A stretch of 64,000 nucleotides of DNA from DASSUW01 sp963740605 (lineage in GTDB: Bacteria > Actinomycetota > Thermoleophilia > Solirubrobacterales > Solirubrobacteraceae), in assembly GCA_963740605.1 (NCBI GenBank), contig CAVUFC010000022.1, positions 868,001 to 932,000 of the forward strand, in the 5' to 3' direction. Under the pieces are notes generated by a model, which did no database searches, had not been told where the DNA came from, and saw only the letters and a list, made by a program, of their open reading frames with translations. Below, one piece after another: positions 31,042-38,486 of the stretch. Position 1 is the stretch's first letter; every line of letters starts with the position of its first letter. A program made the translations under genes and the position numbers.

Positions 31042-32268
31042 GTGTCCGGCCCGTTCACCGAGTCCAGTCCCGACCTCAACGGCTCCACGCCGGCCGAGTT
31101 GGCGTCCGCCGCGAGCACGGCCGTCGAGAGCGTCGGGTTCGGCGACGGGCCGTTCCGCCTGGACCCGATCCCGCGCGTGATCGGAGCCGACGACTGGACG
31201 GGCCTCGCAGCCGGGCTGACCCAGCGCGTGCGCGCGCTCGACGCCTGGTGCGCCGACGTGTACGGCGAGCGGCGGATCGTGCGCGACGGCGTCGTGCCCG
31301 CACGCGTGATCGACACGACCGAGGCGCTCGAGCCCGGCCTCACCGGCGTGTCGCTGCCGCGCTGGATCGGGATCGCGGGCCTCGATGTCGTGCGCGCACC
31401 GGACGGACGGTTCCTCGTGCTCGAGGACAACGTGCGCACACCGAGTGGGATGGCCTATGCGATTGCGGCCCGCACGGTGACCGAGTCGCTGCTCGGGACG
31501 GCCGGCGTCGTGCCGCTCGGCGAGCTGCGCGCGATGCTCGAGTCGGTGCTCGGCGAGGGCCGTGCGGTCGTGCTCACCGACGGGGTCGACAACTCCGCGT
31601 ACTGGGAGCACCGCCGGCTGGCCGACCTCCTCGACATCCCGCTGCTGGAGCCCGCGCAGCTCGACCTCGAGGCCGTCGACGTCATCTACCGGCGCACCGA
31701 CGACTCCGCGCTCGACTCGCCGGTGGGACGCCTGCTGGACGGGCCCTGGCGGGCGGGCCGGGTACGGCTCGTCAACGCGTTCGGCACCGGCGTCGCCGAC
31801 GACAAGCTCGCGCACGCGTACGTCGAGGACATGGTCCGCTACTACCTCGGCGAGGAGCCGGTGTTGGCGTCGGTCCGCACGTTCGACCTCGGCCGGCCTG
31901 AAGCGCTCGACGAGGCGCTCGACCGGCTCGACGAGCTGGTGATCAAGCCGCGCTCCGGATACGGCGGGATCGGTGTCGTGATCTGCGCGCACGCCGAGCG
32001 CGCCGACGTCGACCGGATCCGTGGCGAGGTGACCAAGTCGCCGGGTGACTACATCGCGCAGGAGCTCGTCGCGCTCTCCGAGCACCTGACGGTGGTGGAC
32101 GGCGAGCTCGTGCCCCGCCACGTCGACCTGCGGCCGTTCGTGTTCCTCGGCGACGACGGCGCGAGCGTGCTCCCGGGCGGGCTCACGCGCGTGGCCCTGA
32201 ATGCGGGGACGCTGGTCGTCAACTCGTCCCAGAACGGCGGCGTCAAGGACACCTGGGTGCTGCGTTAG
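31042..32268 (+). CDS. circularly permuted type 2 ATP-grasp protein (copy 1)
   Basis: A 408-residue protein of the CP_ATPgrasp_2 family, putative ATP-dependent carboxylate-amine ligases often encoded near alpha-E or transglutaminase-like genes. The hallmarks are 'FRLDPIPRVIGADDW', 'RVRALDAWCADVYGERRIV', 'IAGLDVVRAPDGRFLVLEDNVRTPSG', 'VNAFGTGVADDKLAHAYVEDMVRYYLGEEP', 'LVIKPRSGYGGIGVVI' (ATP loop) and the C-terminal 'SSQNGGVKDTWVL'. The N-terminus is about 60-70 residues shorter than usual. No alpha-E or transglutaminase gene is adjacent. A second copy lies at 56716-57876. Confidence 0.88.
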   Translation: MSGPFTESSPDLNGSTPAELASAASTAVESVGFGDGPFRLDPIPRVIGADDWTGLAAGLTQRVRALDAWCADVYGERRIVRDGVVPARVIDTTEALEPGLTGVSLPRWIGIAGLDVVRAPDGRFLVLEDNVRTPSGMAYAIAARTVTESLLGTAGVVPLGELRAMLESVLGEGRAVVLTDGVDNSAYWEHRRLADLLDIPLLEPAQLDLEAVDVIYRRTDDSALDSPVGRLLDGPWRAGRVRLVNAFGTGVADDKLAHAYVEDMVRYYLGEEPVLASVRTFDLGRPEALDEALDRLDELVIKPRSGYGGIGVVICAHAERADVDRIRGEVTKSPGDYIAQELVALSEHLTVVDGELVPRHVDLRPFVFLGDDGASVLPGGLTRVALNAGTLVVNSSQNGGVKDTWVLR

Positions 32269-32615
32269 CGCGTCTCGGCCGCGGCGCGGCGGGCCTCGAT
32301 CTCGTGCGGGTTGTTCTGGTAGCCCTGGTACAGGTACGACGTCCACAGACGCAGCCGCTGGTGCTGGTCCTGCCAGACGTGGCACAGCTCGTGGACGATC
32401 AGGTCATCTGACGTCTCCGCCAGCGGTCGCTTGAGCAGGATCAGCGGCCCCATCTCGTAGCCGTGGAAACGCCGGAACCACGGCAGCCGGAACAGCCACG
32501 CGACGTGCAGGATCCGCACGTGGCCGATCCGCACGGGCTCCGGGTGGAAGTCGAGCTGGTCGAGGCGCGCCTTGGCGCGCTTGATCGTCTCGATCTCCTC
32601 CAGACTGCGCCGCAC
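32265..32615 (-). CDS. small HExxH metalloprotease-like protein
   Basis: A 116-residue protein with a zinc-protease motif, 'DDLIVHELCHVWQDQHQRLRLW' (HExxH plus a downstream His), preceded by 'GPLILLKRPLAETS'. There is no signal peptide or membrane helix. It resembles small HExxH proteins near the eCIS-core/DUF4157 group in motif only. The start GTG shares one base with the stop of the upstream McrB-like gene (TAGTG), so the two are coupled. It overlaps the ATP-grasp gene tail to tail by 4 bp. Confidence 0.75.
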   Translation of the reverse strand: MRRSLEEIETIKRAKARLDQLDFHPEPVRIGHVRILHVAWLFRLPWFRRFHGYEMGPLILLKRPLAETSDDLIVHELCHVWQDQHQRLRLWTSYLYQGYQNNPHEIEARRAAAETR

Positions 32616-33985
32616 TAGCCGATGAGCTCTCGGGCCCGGCTCGCGGTGGTGTCGTCGAGCAACGGCGCGACGTACGCGGTGAACACCTCGCGCGTGAGCG
32701 TGGCGTCGTCGGCCGACACCTCGGCGCGGCGGACGGCCGCGTGGGCGGCGGCGGCGAGGAACACGCCGGCGCCGAGCGGGGCGAGCTCGCGGACGGCGAG
32801 CAGCCGGCGGACCGCGGCGGCGGCAACGGCGTCGCCGGCGGTCCGGTCGATCGCCGCCGCGAGGTCCGTGTGGTCGCCGATCTCGATCACGGCGAAGCCG
32901 CGGAGATCTTCTGGCGGCTGCCGGGCCGTGGCGACGATCCGCCACGTGTTCGGGGCGGTGACCTCCTCGCCGCCGATGGTGACCGTGTGACCGCCGAGGA
33001 AGGCCGACGGAGCGGGCTGGGCGGCGATGTCGTCGATCACGAGCCAGCGACCGGCCCGGGCGGCGGCGACGGCGGCGTCCTCGTCGCCGCCGGCGACGAG
33101 CATCGCGCCGGGCGCGGCCGCGAGCGCGAGGTCGGTCTTGCCGGAGGCGGGCGGGCCTACGATGAGGACGTGGCGGGTCGCGAGCGCGGCGGCGAGGTTG
33201 GCGTACGTCGCGTCGGGCAGGCGCAGGCCGCGCTCGGTCGCCGCGGCGCGGATCGTGGCGCCCGCGCGGAGCATCTCACGCGGCGGCGACGGCTCGGGCT
33301 CCGGCGGCGCGGGCTCTGGCTCTCGCACCGGTTCGGGCTCTGGCTCCGGCGGCGCCACCTCGGGCGCGGCTGCCCCCATCTGCGCCACGAGGTCGGCCAG
33401 CGACATGTGCACCGGCAGCGTCAGCTCACCCTTGATCTCGCTCCCCATGGCCGTCAGCGCCCACCCGTCGACCAGCTCCATGTCGCCGAGCAGCGTCAGG
33501 TGCCGCTCGGCCTGGATCGCGAGCGTGTTCTCGTTGTCCCACCCGGCGCGCCCGAGGTGGTTCAGCGCCCGACCGAAGTCGAGCATCCCCACCTGCGCCC
33601 CGGGGCTCGACGCGACGAGGCTGAGCGCGATCGCCAGTCCGTGGTAGATGCTGTCGGTCATGTGCTTCTCGCGCAGCTGACGCCGCAGCCACTCGGCCTG
33701 GCCGGGCGCGACGTCGAACGGCCGCGAGGCGTCGCCGGCACGGATGTAGCGGCGGCCGACGTCGGTCAGCTCGACCGTCCCGTGCTCCTCTTTCGCGAGC
33801 CCGGCGGCACGGGCGAACGAGACGAACTGCCGGGTCCGCCCCAACGCGTTCTCGAGGTCGGCGGGGAAGAGCTCCGCGGCCGTGAACTCGGTCATGAAGT
33901 CCTCGAGCCGCAGGCGCTCGCGACCGTCGATCGCGCGCATCAGCCCGTGACTGTCGCCGAGGCGAGGGGCCGGGATCGGGCGCAT
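32615..33985 (-). CDS. McrB-like AAA+ ATPase with N-terminal winged-helix-like region
   Basis: A 456-residue protein. The N-terminal 200 residues are helical with winged-helix-like blocks ('TVELTDVGRRYIRAGD', 'MELVDGWALTAMGSEIKGELTL'). A charged proline linker (P-E-P-E repeats, about 215-245) leads to an ATPase with Walker A 'HVLIVGPPASGKTDLAL', Walker B 'RWLVIDDIA', sensor-like 'NTWRIVATARQP' and 'LRGFAVIEIGDH'. This order matches McrB/MoxR-type AAA+ proteins, but the Walker B Glu is Asp and the sensor Asn is altered. No McrC nuclease is nearby. It is coupled to an HExxH protein. Confidence 0.65.
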   Translation of the reverse strand: MRPIPAPRLGDSHGLMRAIDGRERLRLEDFMTEFTAAELFPADLENALGRTRQFVSFARAAGLAKEEHGTVELTDVGRRYIRAGDASRPFDVAPGQAEWLRRQLREKHMTDSIYHGLAIALSLVASSPGAQVGMLDFGRALNHLGRAGWDNENTLAIQAERHLTLLGDMELVDGWALTAMGSEIKGELTLPVHMSLADLVAQMGAAAPEVAPPEPEPEPVREPEPAPPEPEPSPPREMLRAGATIRAAATERGLRLPDATYANLAAALATRHVLIVGPPASGKTDLALAAAPGAMLVAGGDEDAAVAAARAGRWLVIDDIAAQPAPSAFLGGHTVTIGGEEVTAPNTWRIVATARQPPEDLRGFAVIEIGDHTDLAAAIDRTAGDAVAAAAVRRLLAVRELAPLGAGVFLAAAAHAAVRRAEVSADDATLTREVFTAYVAPLLDDTTASRARELIG

Positions 33986-34001
33986 GGCCCGACCCTAACC
34001 G

Positions 34002-34163
34002 TCAGCGGCGCGTTGGTGCGGTGCCCGACTTCGGGCCGCGCGACTCGCCCGGCTTCGCGGCGCCGACCGTCGACGGCGAGCCGGATGGCTTCTTGGTCAG
34101 CGAAACGGCGCGGCGGCCGAGTGCGACAGCGGTGGCGATGAGCTGCTTCGGTCTGAAGGCCAT
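34002..34163 (-). CDS. small basic hypothetical protein
   Basis: A 53-codon ORF starting at ATG 34163 ('MAFRPKQLIATAVALGRRAVSLTKKPSG'), rich in K, R, S, G and P and with a short hydrophobic patch. It could be a small membrane-associated or DNA-associated protein. It ends 16 bp before the McrB-like gene start on the same strand. It is too short for recognition. Confidence 0.4.
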   Translation of the reverse strand: MAFRPKQLIATAVALGRRAVSLTKKPSGSPSTVGAAKPGESRGPKSGTAPTRR

Positions 34164-34192
34164 GCCGGGGTTCTCCCCGACCGGCTCGCGAG

Positions 34193-34462
34193 CTACACGC
34201 CCGCTACGACGGGGGATGGCACGACGGCAGCGTCCCCGCAAGCAATGGCAATAGCCTCGGAAGCCGAAATGCTTGTCAGGAACGTGCCGTCGGCCAAGCT
34301 CAGTTCGCCCCATGCCCGGCCCAGTGCCGGCTCGGACGTGAAACCCAGGTGGAGGATGCCCCCAAGAGGCTCCTGAGCCCGCTCCCACGCATCGAAGACC
34401 TGATCCAGGACGTCAGCCGGCGGGCCGAACGAGTGGTCTTCGATGTCGTAAGAGCGGGTCAT
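34193..34462 (-). CDS. hypothetical protein
   Basis: An 89-residue acidic ORF: 'MTRSYDIEDHSFGPPADVLDQVFDAWERAQ' then 'FTSEPALGRAWGELSLADGTFLTSISASEAIAIACGDAAV'. Composition is ordinary for a soluble folded protein and it fills an otherwise empty stretch, but I recognise no family. The 102 bp upstream (34463-34564) carry only GC-rich short palindromes. Confidence 0.5.
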   Translation of the reverse strand: MTRSYDIEDHSFGPPADVLDQVFDAWERAQEPLGGILHLGFTSEPALGRAWGELSLADGTFLTSISASEAIAIACGDAAVVPSPVVAGV

Positions 34463-34564
34463 CAGGGGCTTATCTCGACAGGAGGGGCACGCTTACATCC
34501 ACATCATCGGCGCACCGCTCAGGACCCCTCATGGGGTGGGGACCCCAAGCCGGTACCGGTACTA

Positions 34565-35278
34565 CTAAAGGCCGGCGGGATGGCGGGCCACGAAGCCCGC
34601 GTTGGAGCGCACCGTGTTGCTCCAGCGCGACCCGGTGACGCGCGAGTTCGAGGTGTCGAACCGCACGCCGGCGACGTACATGTAGACGTGGCCGTTGTTC
34701 GCGTAGATGGTCACCCACTTGCCGGGTCCGGGCTCCCCCCAGCCCATCAGCGGCCCGGAGGCCATCGGCCCGTTCAGCAGGCCGGCGGCGGCGAGCGCGA
34801 AGGACACCGAGCCCGAGCAGTCGTAGCCCGTGTCGAGCCACTTGCCGTGGCCGCCGCCCCACAGGTACGGGGTGCGGGCGATGATGTTGCCGGCCTCGAT
34901 GATCTGCTTGACCTCTTCAGGGGCCTCGAGCGGCGGCACGGCGACGCCGTTGCCCAGCGCGCGGGCCTTCGACGGGTCGGCGGTGACGCCCGAGCCGCGC
35001 TTGGTGGCACCGGCGGACGCGGGGCCCTTCGGCTTCGGCCCGACCTCGGTGAGGCCCGGGTCGGTCACCGGCGCGGCCTCATCGCCGCCGTTGCCCGCGA
35101 CCGGCTCGACGACCTTGGGCCGCATGTCCGGCAGCGGCGGGAGGTCGGCGGCCCGCTGCTTCTCAGCGACGGCGGTGGCGGGCTTCGCGGCGGTGTGCTC
35201 GCGGCCTGAGGCAGCCAGCGCCAGGCCGCCGACAGCAACGGCGACGACGACAGGGAGCAGCAGGCCGCGTTTCAGCAT
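34565..35278 (-). CDS. exported NlpC/P60-like protein (paralogue)
   Basis: A 237-residue exported protein. An N-terminal hydrophobic signal/anchor (5-24) is followed by a long Pro/Ala/Lys-rich wall-spanning linker and an NlpC/P60-like domain with 'RTPYLWGGGHGKWLDTGYDCSGSVSFALAAAGLL' (candidate catalytic Cys) and 'NNGHVYMYVAGVRFDTS'. The closing 'GFVARHPAGL' matches 'GYVVRHPSGF' in the protein at 15770-16528. Unlike that gene it has no riboswitch directly upstream. It begins 4 bp after a second exported hydrolase-like gene. Confidence 0.85.
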   Translation of the reverse strand: MLKRGLLLPVVVAVAVGGLALAASGREHTAAKPATAVAEKQRAADLPPLPDMRPKVVEPVAGNGGDEAAPVTDPGLTEVGPKPKGPASAGATKRGSGVTADPSKARALGNGVAVPPLEAPEEVKQIIEAGNIIARTPYLWGGGHGKWLDTGYDCSGSVSFALAAAGLLNGPMASGPLMGWGEPGPGKWVTIYANNGHVYMYVAGVRFDTSNSRVTGSRWSNTVRSNAGFVARHPAGL

Positions 35279-35282
35279 CAGG

Positions 35283-35891
35283 TCAGGTCGTCCAGAAGCT
35301 CGTGCGCCCCTTCGCGCCCGCCTTCGTCATCCCGATGTGGATGTGGTCCTGGTGGGCGGAGGTGCGGTCGAAGTGCTTGCGCTTCTTGCCATTGGGCTTG
35401 TAGCAGACGCTGTAGGGCTTGAACTCCGTCATCCCGATGCCCCAGTACCCGCAATCCCAGATCAGCTCCTCGACGCCCATGCGGCGGGCGAGCGCCTGCG
35501 GGTTGCCGGCGTTGTCGGGTGCCAGCAGCAGGCGGATGAGCTTGTCGGCGGCGCGCTGGTCGGCCCGGTTGAAGGCGTCCAGGTGCCAGTCGATCGCGCG
35601 GTTCTCGGCGTGCAGCGACGCGGAGCGCTTGCCCCACTTCTCGCACCGGTATGAGCCCCAGAACACGCCGCGCGTGTGCGCGCCGAGCCAGTTCGCCAGG
35701 GCGGTGATGCCGGGGTTCCTGGTGTGCTTGCAGTGGGTCGCGGAGTCGTAGCGGAAGTCGTCAATCGGAGTGTCGAGGAGCGTGTTGGCGGGGTTCCCCT
35801 TCACCCGCGGGAGCGGGTTCGGAAGCTTGGGGTAGGCCTGCGCAGCCGGGGCGAGCAGGACGAACAGGATCACTGGGAGTACGTAACGCAT
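35283..35891 (-). CDS. secreted M15/VanY-like peptidase-fold protein
   Basis: A 202-residue exported protein. Signal peptide 1-20 ends A-Q-A. The mature part carries 'SASLHAENRAIDWHLDAFN', the SxHxxxxAxDW zinc pattern of M15-type D,D-peptidases and extensin-like hydrolases, and 'SAHQDHIHIGMTKAG', where DHIHIG supplies the third ligand. It likely trims peptidoglycan peptides. Three Cys pairs are visible. It starts at ATG 35891, 20 bp after metB, with 4 bp to the NlpC/P60-like gene. Confidence 0.8.
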   Translation of the reverse strand: MRYVLPVILFVLLAPAAQAYPKLPNPLPRVKGNPANTLLDTPIDDFRYDSATHCKHTRNPGITALANWLGAHTRGVFWGSYRCEKWGKRSASLHAENRAIDWHLDAFNRADQRAADKLIRLLLAPDNAGNPQALARRMGVEELIWDCGYWGIGMTEFKPYSVCYKPNGKKRKHFDRTSAHQDHIHIGMTKAGAKGRTSFWTT

Positions 35892-35911
35892 CTCCCATGT
35901 GAATCGGTCGG

Positions 35912-36988
35912 CTACTGATTGCCTTGAATGGCCTGGGCCAGGTCGTCGATCAGATCTTCGGCGTCCTCGATCCCGCAGCTCAGCCGCACGAGGTCCGCAG
36001 GCACCGCGGCTGCCGACCCCTCCACCGACTGGTGCGTCATCGCCTGGGGGACCTCGATCAGTGACTCCACGCCGCCGAGTGATTCGGCGAGGCTGAAGAC
36101 CTTGCAGCGGCCGGCGATCTCCGTCGCGTTCTCGTGCCGGAACGAGACCATCCCGCTGTAGCCGGGCCAGCGGACGTCGGTCGCATGGTCCGGCAGCCAC
36201 TCGCTCACCGCCTGCGCGTTGGCGCTGTGCGCCGCCATCCGGACGTGCAGGGTGCGGATGCCGCGATGGGTGAGGAAGCAGTCGAGCGGTCCGGGCACGG
36301 CACCGACCGAGTTCTGGACGAAGCGGATCGCGTCGTGCAGTGCCTGTTCTCGTACGACGGCCGCGCCGCCGACCGCGTCGGAGTGGCCGCCGATGTACTT
36401 CGTCGTGCTGTGGATCACCGCATCGGCACCGACCTCGAGCGGACGCTGGTAGATCGGCGTCGCGAACGTGTTGTCGACGACCACGAGCGCGTTGCGCTTG
36501 CGGGCGATGATCGCCTCGATGTCGACGATGTTGAGGGTCGGGTTGGTCGGCGTCTCGACCCAGATCATCTTCGTGTCGCCAGTGACCGCGGCCTCGACGG
36601 CGGTGAGGTCGGTCTGGTCGACCATCGTGTAGTTCAGTCCCCAGCGCGTGAGCACCTTGTCGACGAGCCGGTAGGTGCCGCCGTAGAGGTCGTTGGGGAT
36701 GACGATGTGGTCGCCGGCCGCCGCAGTTGCCGTGATCAGCGCGTGCTCGGCGGCCATGCCGCTGGAGAACGCGGACCCGAGGCCGCCCTCCAGCTCGCCG
36801 AGCGCCCGCTCGAGCGCGGAGCGTGTTGGATTGGCGCTGCGCGAGTAGTCATAGTCTCCGACGAACTCGCCGGGACTCGGCTGCACGTAGGTCGAGGCCT
36901 GGTGGATCGGCGGGACGACGCCGCCGTACGACGGGTCGGGCTCCAGCCCCGCGTGGACGACGCGGGTTGCGTAGCGGCGCCCGCTCAC
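35912..36988 (-). CDS. metB: cystathionine gamma-synthase-type PLP enzyme
   Basis: A 358-residue Cys/Met-metabolism PLP enzyme. 'YDYSRSANPTRSALERALGELEGG' binds phosphate, and 'FSSGMAAEHAL' and 'VVDNTFATPIYQRPLEVGADAVIHSTTKYIGGHSDAVGG' (seen in pieces) contain the Asp that pairs with the ring and Lys197, the Schiff-base lysine. It could act as a cystathionine gamma-synthase or -lyase. These are hard to separate by sequence. Coupling to CBS (ATGA overlap) suggests reverse or bidirectional transsulfuration. Confidence 0.9.
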   Translation of the reverse strand: MSGRRYATRVVHAGLEPDPSYGGVVPPIHQASTYVQPSPGEFVGDYDYSRSANPTRSALERALGELEGGLGSAFSSGMAAEHALITATAAAGDHIVIPNDLYGGTYRLVDKVLTRWGLNYTMVDQTDLTAVEAAVTGDTKMIWVETPTNPTLNIVDIEAIIARKRNALVVVDNTFATPIYQRPLEVGADAVIHSTTKYIGGHSDAVGGAAVVREQALHDAIRFVQNSVGAVPGPLDCFLTHRGIRTLHVRMAAHSANAQAVSEWLPDHATDVRWPGYSGMVSFRHENATEIAGRCKVFSLAESLGGVESLIEVPQAMTHQSVEGSAAAVPADLVRLSCGIEDAEDLIDDLAQAIQGNQ

Positions 36989-38379
36989 GAGCCGACCAGC
37001 GACTCGAGCAGGTCCGCGCGGGTCACGATGCCGACCGGCCTGGCGTCTTCGGTGACGATCAGCGCCTGCAGGTCACCGCTCAGGAGCTCGACCGCCTCAC
37101 GCACCGAGTCGGTCGTCGAGACGCCCGGGAACGGCGGTTCCATCACGTCGACGATGTCGCTCGACATGATCTCCGGGTCCGACATCGCGCGCTTGAGCAG
37201 CCCGCGCTCGCCGACGCTCCCGACGACGGTACCGTCGGCGGAGCCGGAGACGACCGGCAGCTGGCTGACGCGGTGCTCGTGCAGGAGGCTGATCGCGTCC
37301 TTGACCTTCTGGTGCGTCTGCACGGTCACGAACGGCGGGATCTCGCCCGCCGCGGTCTTGTCTCTGAGGATCTCGCCGACGGTGCGGTCCGAGCTGCGCT
37401 CCAGGAAGCCGTACTGGCTCATCCAGGCGTCGTTGAAGATCTTGCTCAGGTAGGCGCGCCCGCCGTCCGGAAGGATCACGGCGACCATCGCGTTGCGGTC
37501 GTGTATGGCGGCCGCGACCTGCAGCGCGGCGTGGACGGCGAGCCCGCACGAGCCGCCGACCAGCAGGCCCTCGTCGGCCGCGAGCTTGCGGGTGGTGAGG
37601 AAGCTGTCCTTGTCCGACACCGTCACGTAGCGGTCGACCACCGATGGGTCGAACGTGGACGGCCAGAAGTCCTCCCCCACGCCTTCCACGAGGTACGGGT
37701 GCACCTCGTCGTTGGAGTAGATCGAGCCGACCGGGTCGGCCCCGATCACCTCGATGTCGGGGTTCTGCTCGCGCAGGTACCGCGCCGTGCCGGTGATCGT
37801 GCCGCCGGTGCCGACGCCGCAGACGAAGTGGGTGATCTGCCCGCCGGACTGGCGCCACAGCTCCGGCCCGGTGGTCAGATAGTGCGTCTCCGGGTTGGCC
37901 GGGTTCGCGTACTGGTTGGGCTGGAACGCGCCGGGGATCTCCTCGGTCAGCCGGTCCGCGACGCGGTAGTAGGACTGCGGGGAGTCGGGCGCGACGTCGG
38001 TCGGCGCCACCACGACCTCGGCGCCATACGCGCGCAGGAGGTCGATCTTCTCCTTGCTCATCTTGTCCGGCATCACCGCGATCACGCGGTAGCCCTTCAG
38101 CCGCGCGGCGATCGCCAGGCCGGTGCCGGTGTTGCCCGAGGTCGGCTCGATGATCGTCCCGCCGGCGCGCAGTCGCCCGTCGCGCTCGGCCGCCTCGACG
38201 AGCCGGAGCGCCACACGGTCCTTGATCGACCCACCCGGGTTGAACGACTCGAGCTTGGCGACGATCTGCGGCTGGACGTTCGCCCCGATGCGGCTCAGGC
38301 GTACGAGCGGGGTGTCGCCGACGGTGTCGAGGATCGAGTCCTTGATGTCGGCCTGGCGGCCGGTCGCGGACGTGCTCAT
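36985..38379 (-). CDS. cbs: cystathionine beta-synthase
   Basis: A 464-residue enzyme condensing serine and homocysteine to cystathionine. The PLP domain contains 'LESFNPGGSIKDRVAL' with Lys53, 'IEPTSGNTGTGLAIAARLKGY', 'GVGTGGTITGTARYL' (phosphate loop) and 'GGSCGLAV'. The C-terminus (about 340-464) has a CBS-domain pair ('HEHRVSQLPVVSG' and 'LQALIVTEDARPVGIVTRADLLESL') as in regulated CBS enzymes. There is no heme motif. ATG 38379 gives the usual length. It is first in a four-gene minus-strand unit. Confidence 0.93.
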   Translation of the reverse strand: MSTSATGRQADIKDSILDTVGDTPLVRLSRIGANVQPQIVAKLESFNPGGSIKDRVALRLVEAAERDGRLRAGGTIIEPTSGNTGTGLAIAARLKGYRVIAVMPDKMSKEKIDLLRAYGAEVVVAPTDVAPDSPQSYYRVADRLTEEIPGAFQPNQYANPANPETHYLTTGPELWRQSGGQITHFVCGVGTGGTITGTARYLREQNPDIEVIGADPVGSIYSNDEVHPYLVEGVGEDFWPSTFDPSVVDRYVTVSDKDSFLTTRKLAADEGLLVGGSCGLAVHAALQVAAAIHDRNAMVAVILPDGGRAYLSKIFNDAWMSQYGFLERSSDRTVGEILRDKTAAGEIPPFVTVQTHQKVKDAISLLHEHRVSQLPVVSGSADGTVVGSVGERGLLKRAMSDPEIMSSDIVDVMEPPFPGVSTTDSVREAVELLSGDLQALIVTEDARPVGIVTRADLLESLVGS

Positions 38380-38486
38380 GGGCGTGAGTCTAGGGAGCCG
38401 TGGCCTGGCGCCAGGGTTGACTGCGGCTTGCTCGGTTAGAGACGGTACGCACAGCCCCACCGACCGCTAAGGACGACAGCGCAGAC

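Noticed and set aside
33290..33365. P-E repeat in the McrB-like gene as a DNA satellite or CRISPR-like repeat
   Set aside because: It is an in-frame coding repeat of a charged linker without spacer structure.
34501..34564. short palindromes (CCGGTACCGG-type and GGGGTCCCC-type) upstream of the small hypothetical gene
   Set aside because: They are short and expected at this GC content; no association with a promoter or terminator was convincing.
38380..38486. SAM or cobalamin riboswitch upstream of CBS-metB
   Set aside because: The gap is only 107 bp, shared with the divergent TIR gene, and shows none of the conserved core sequences.
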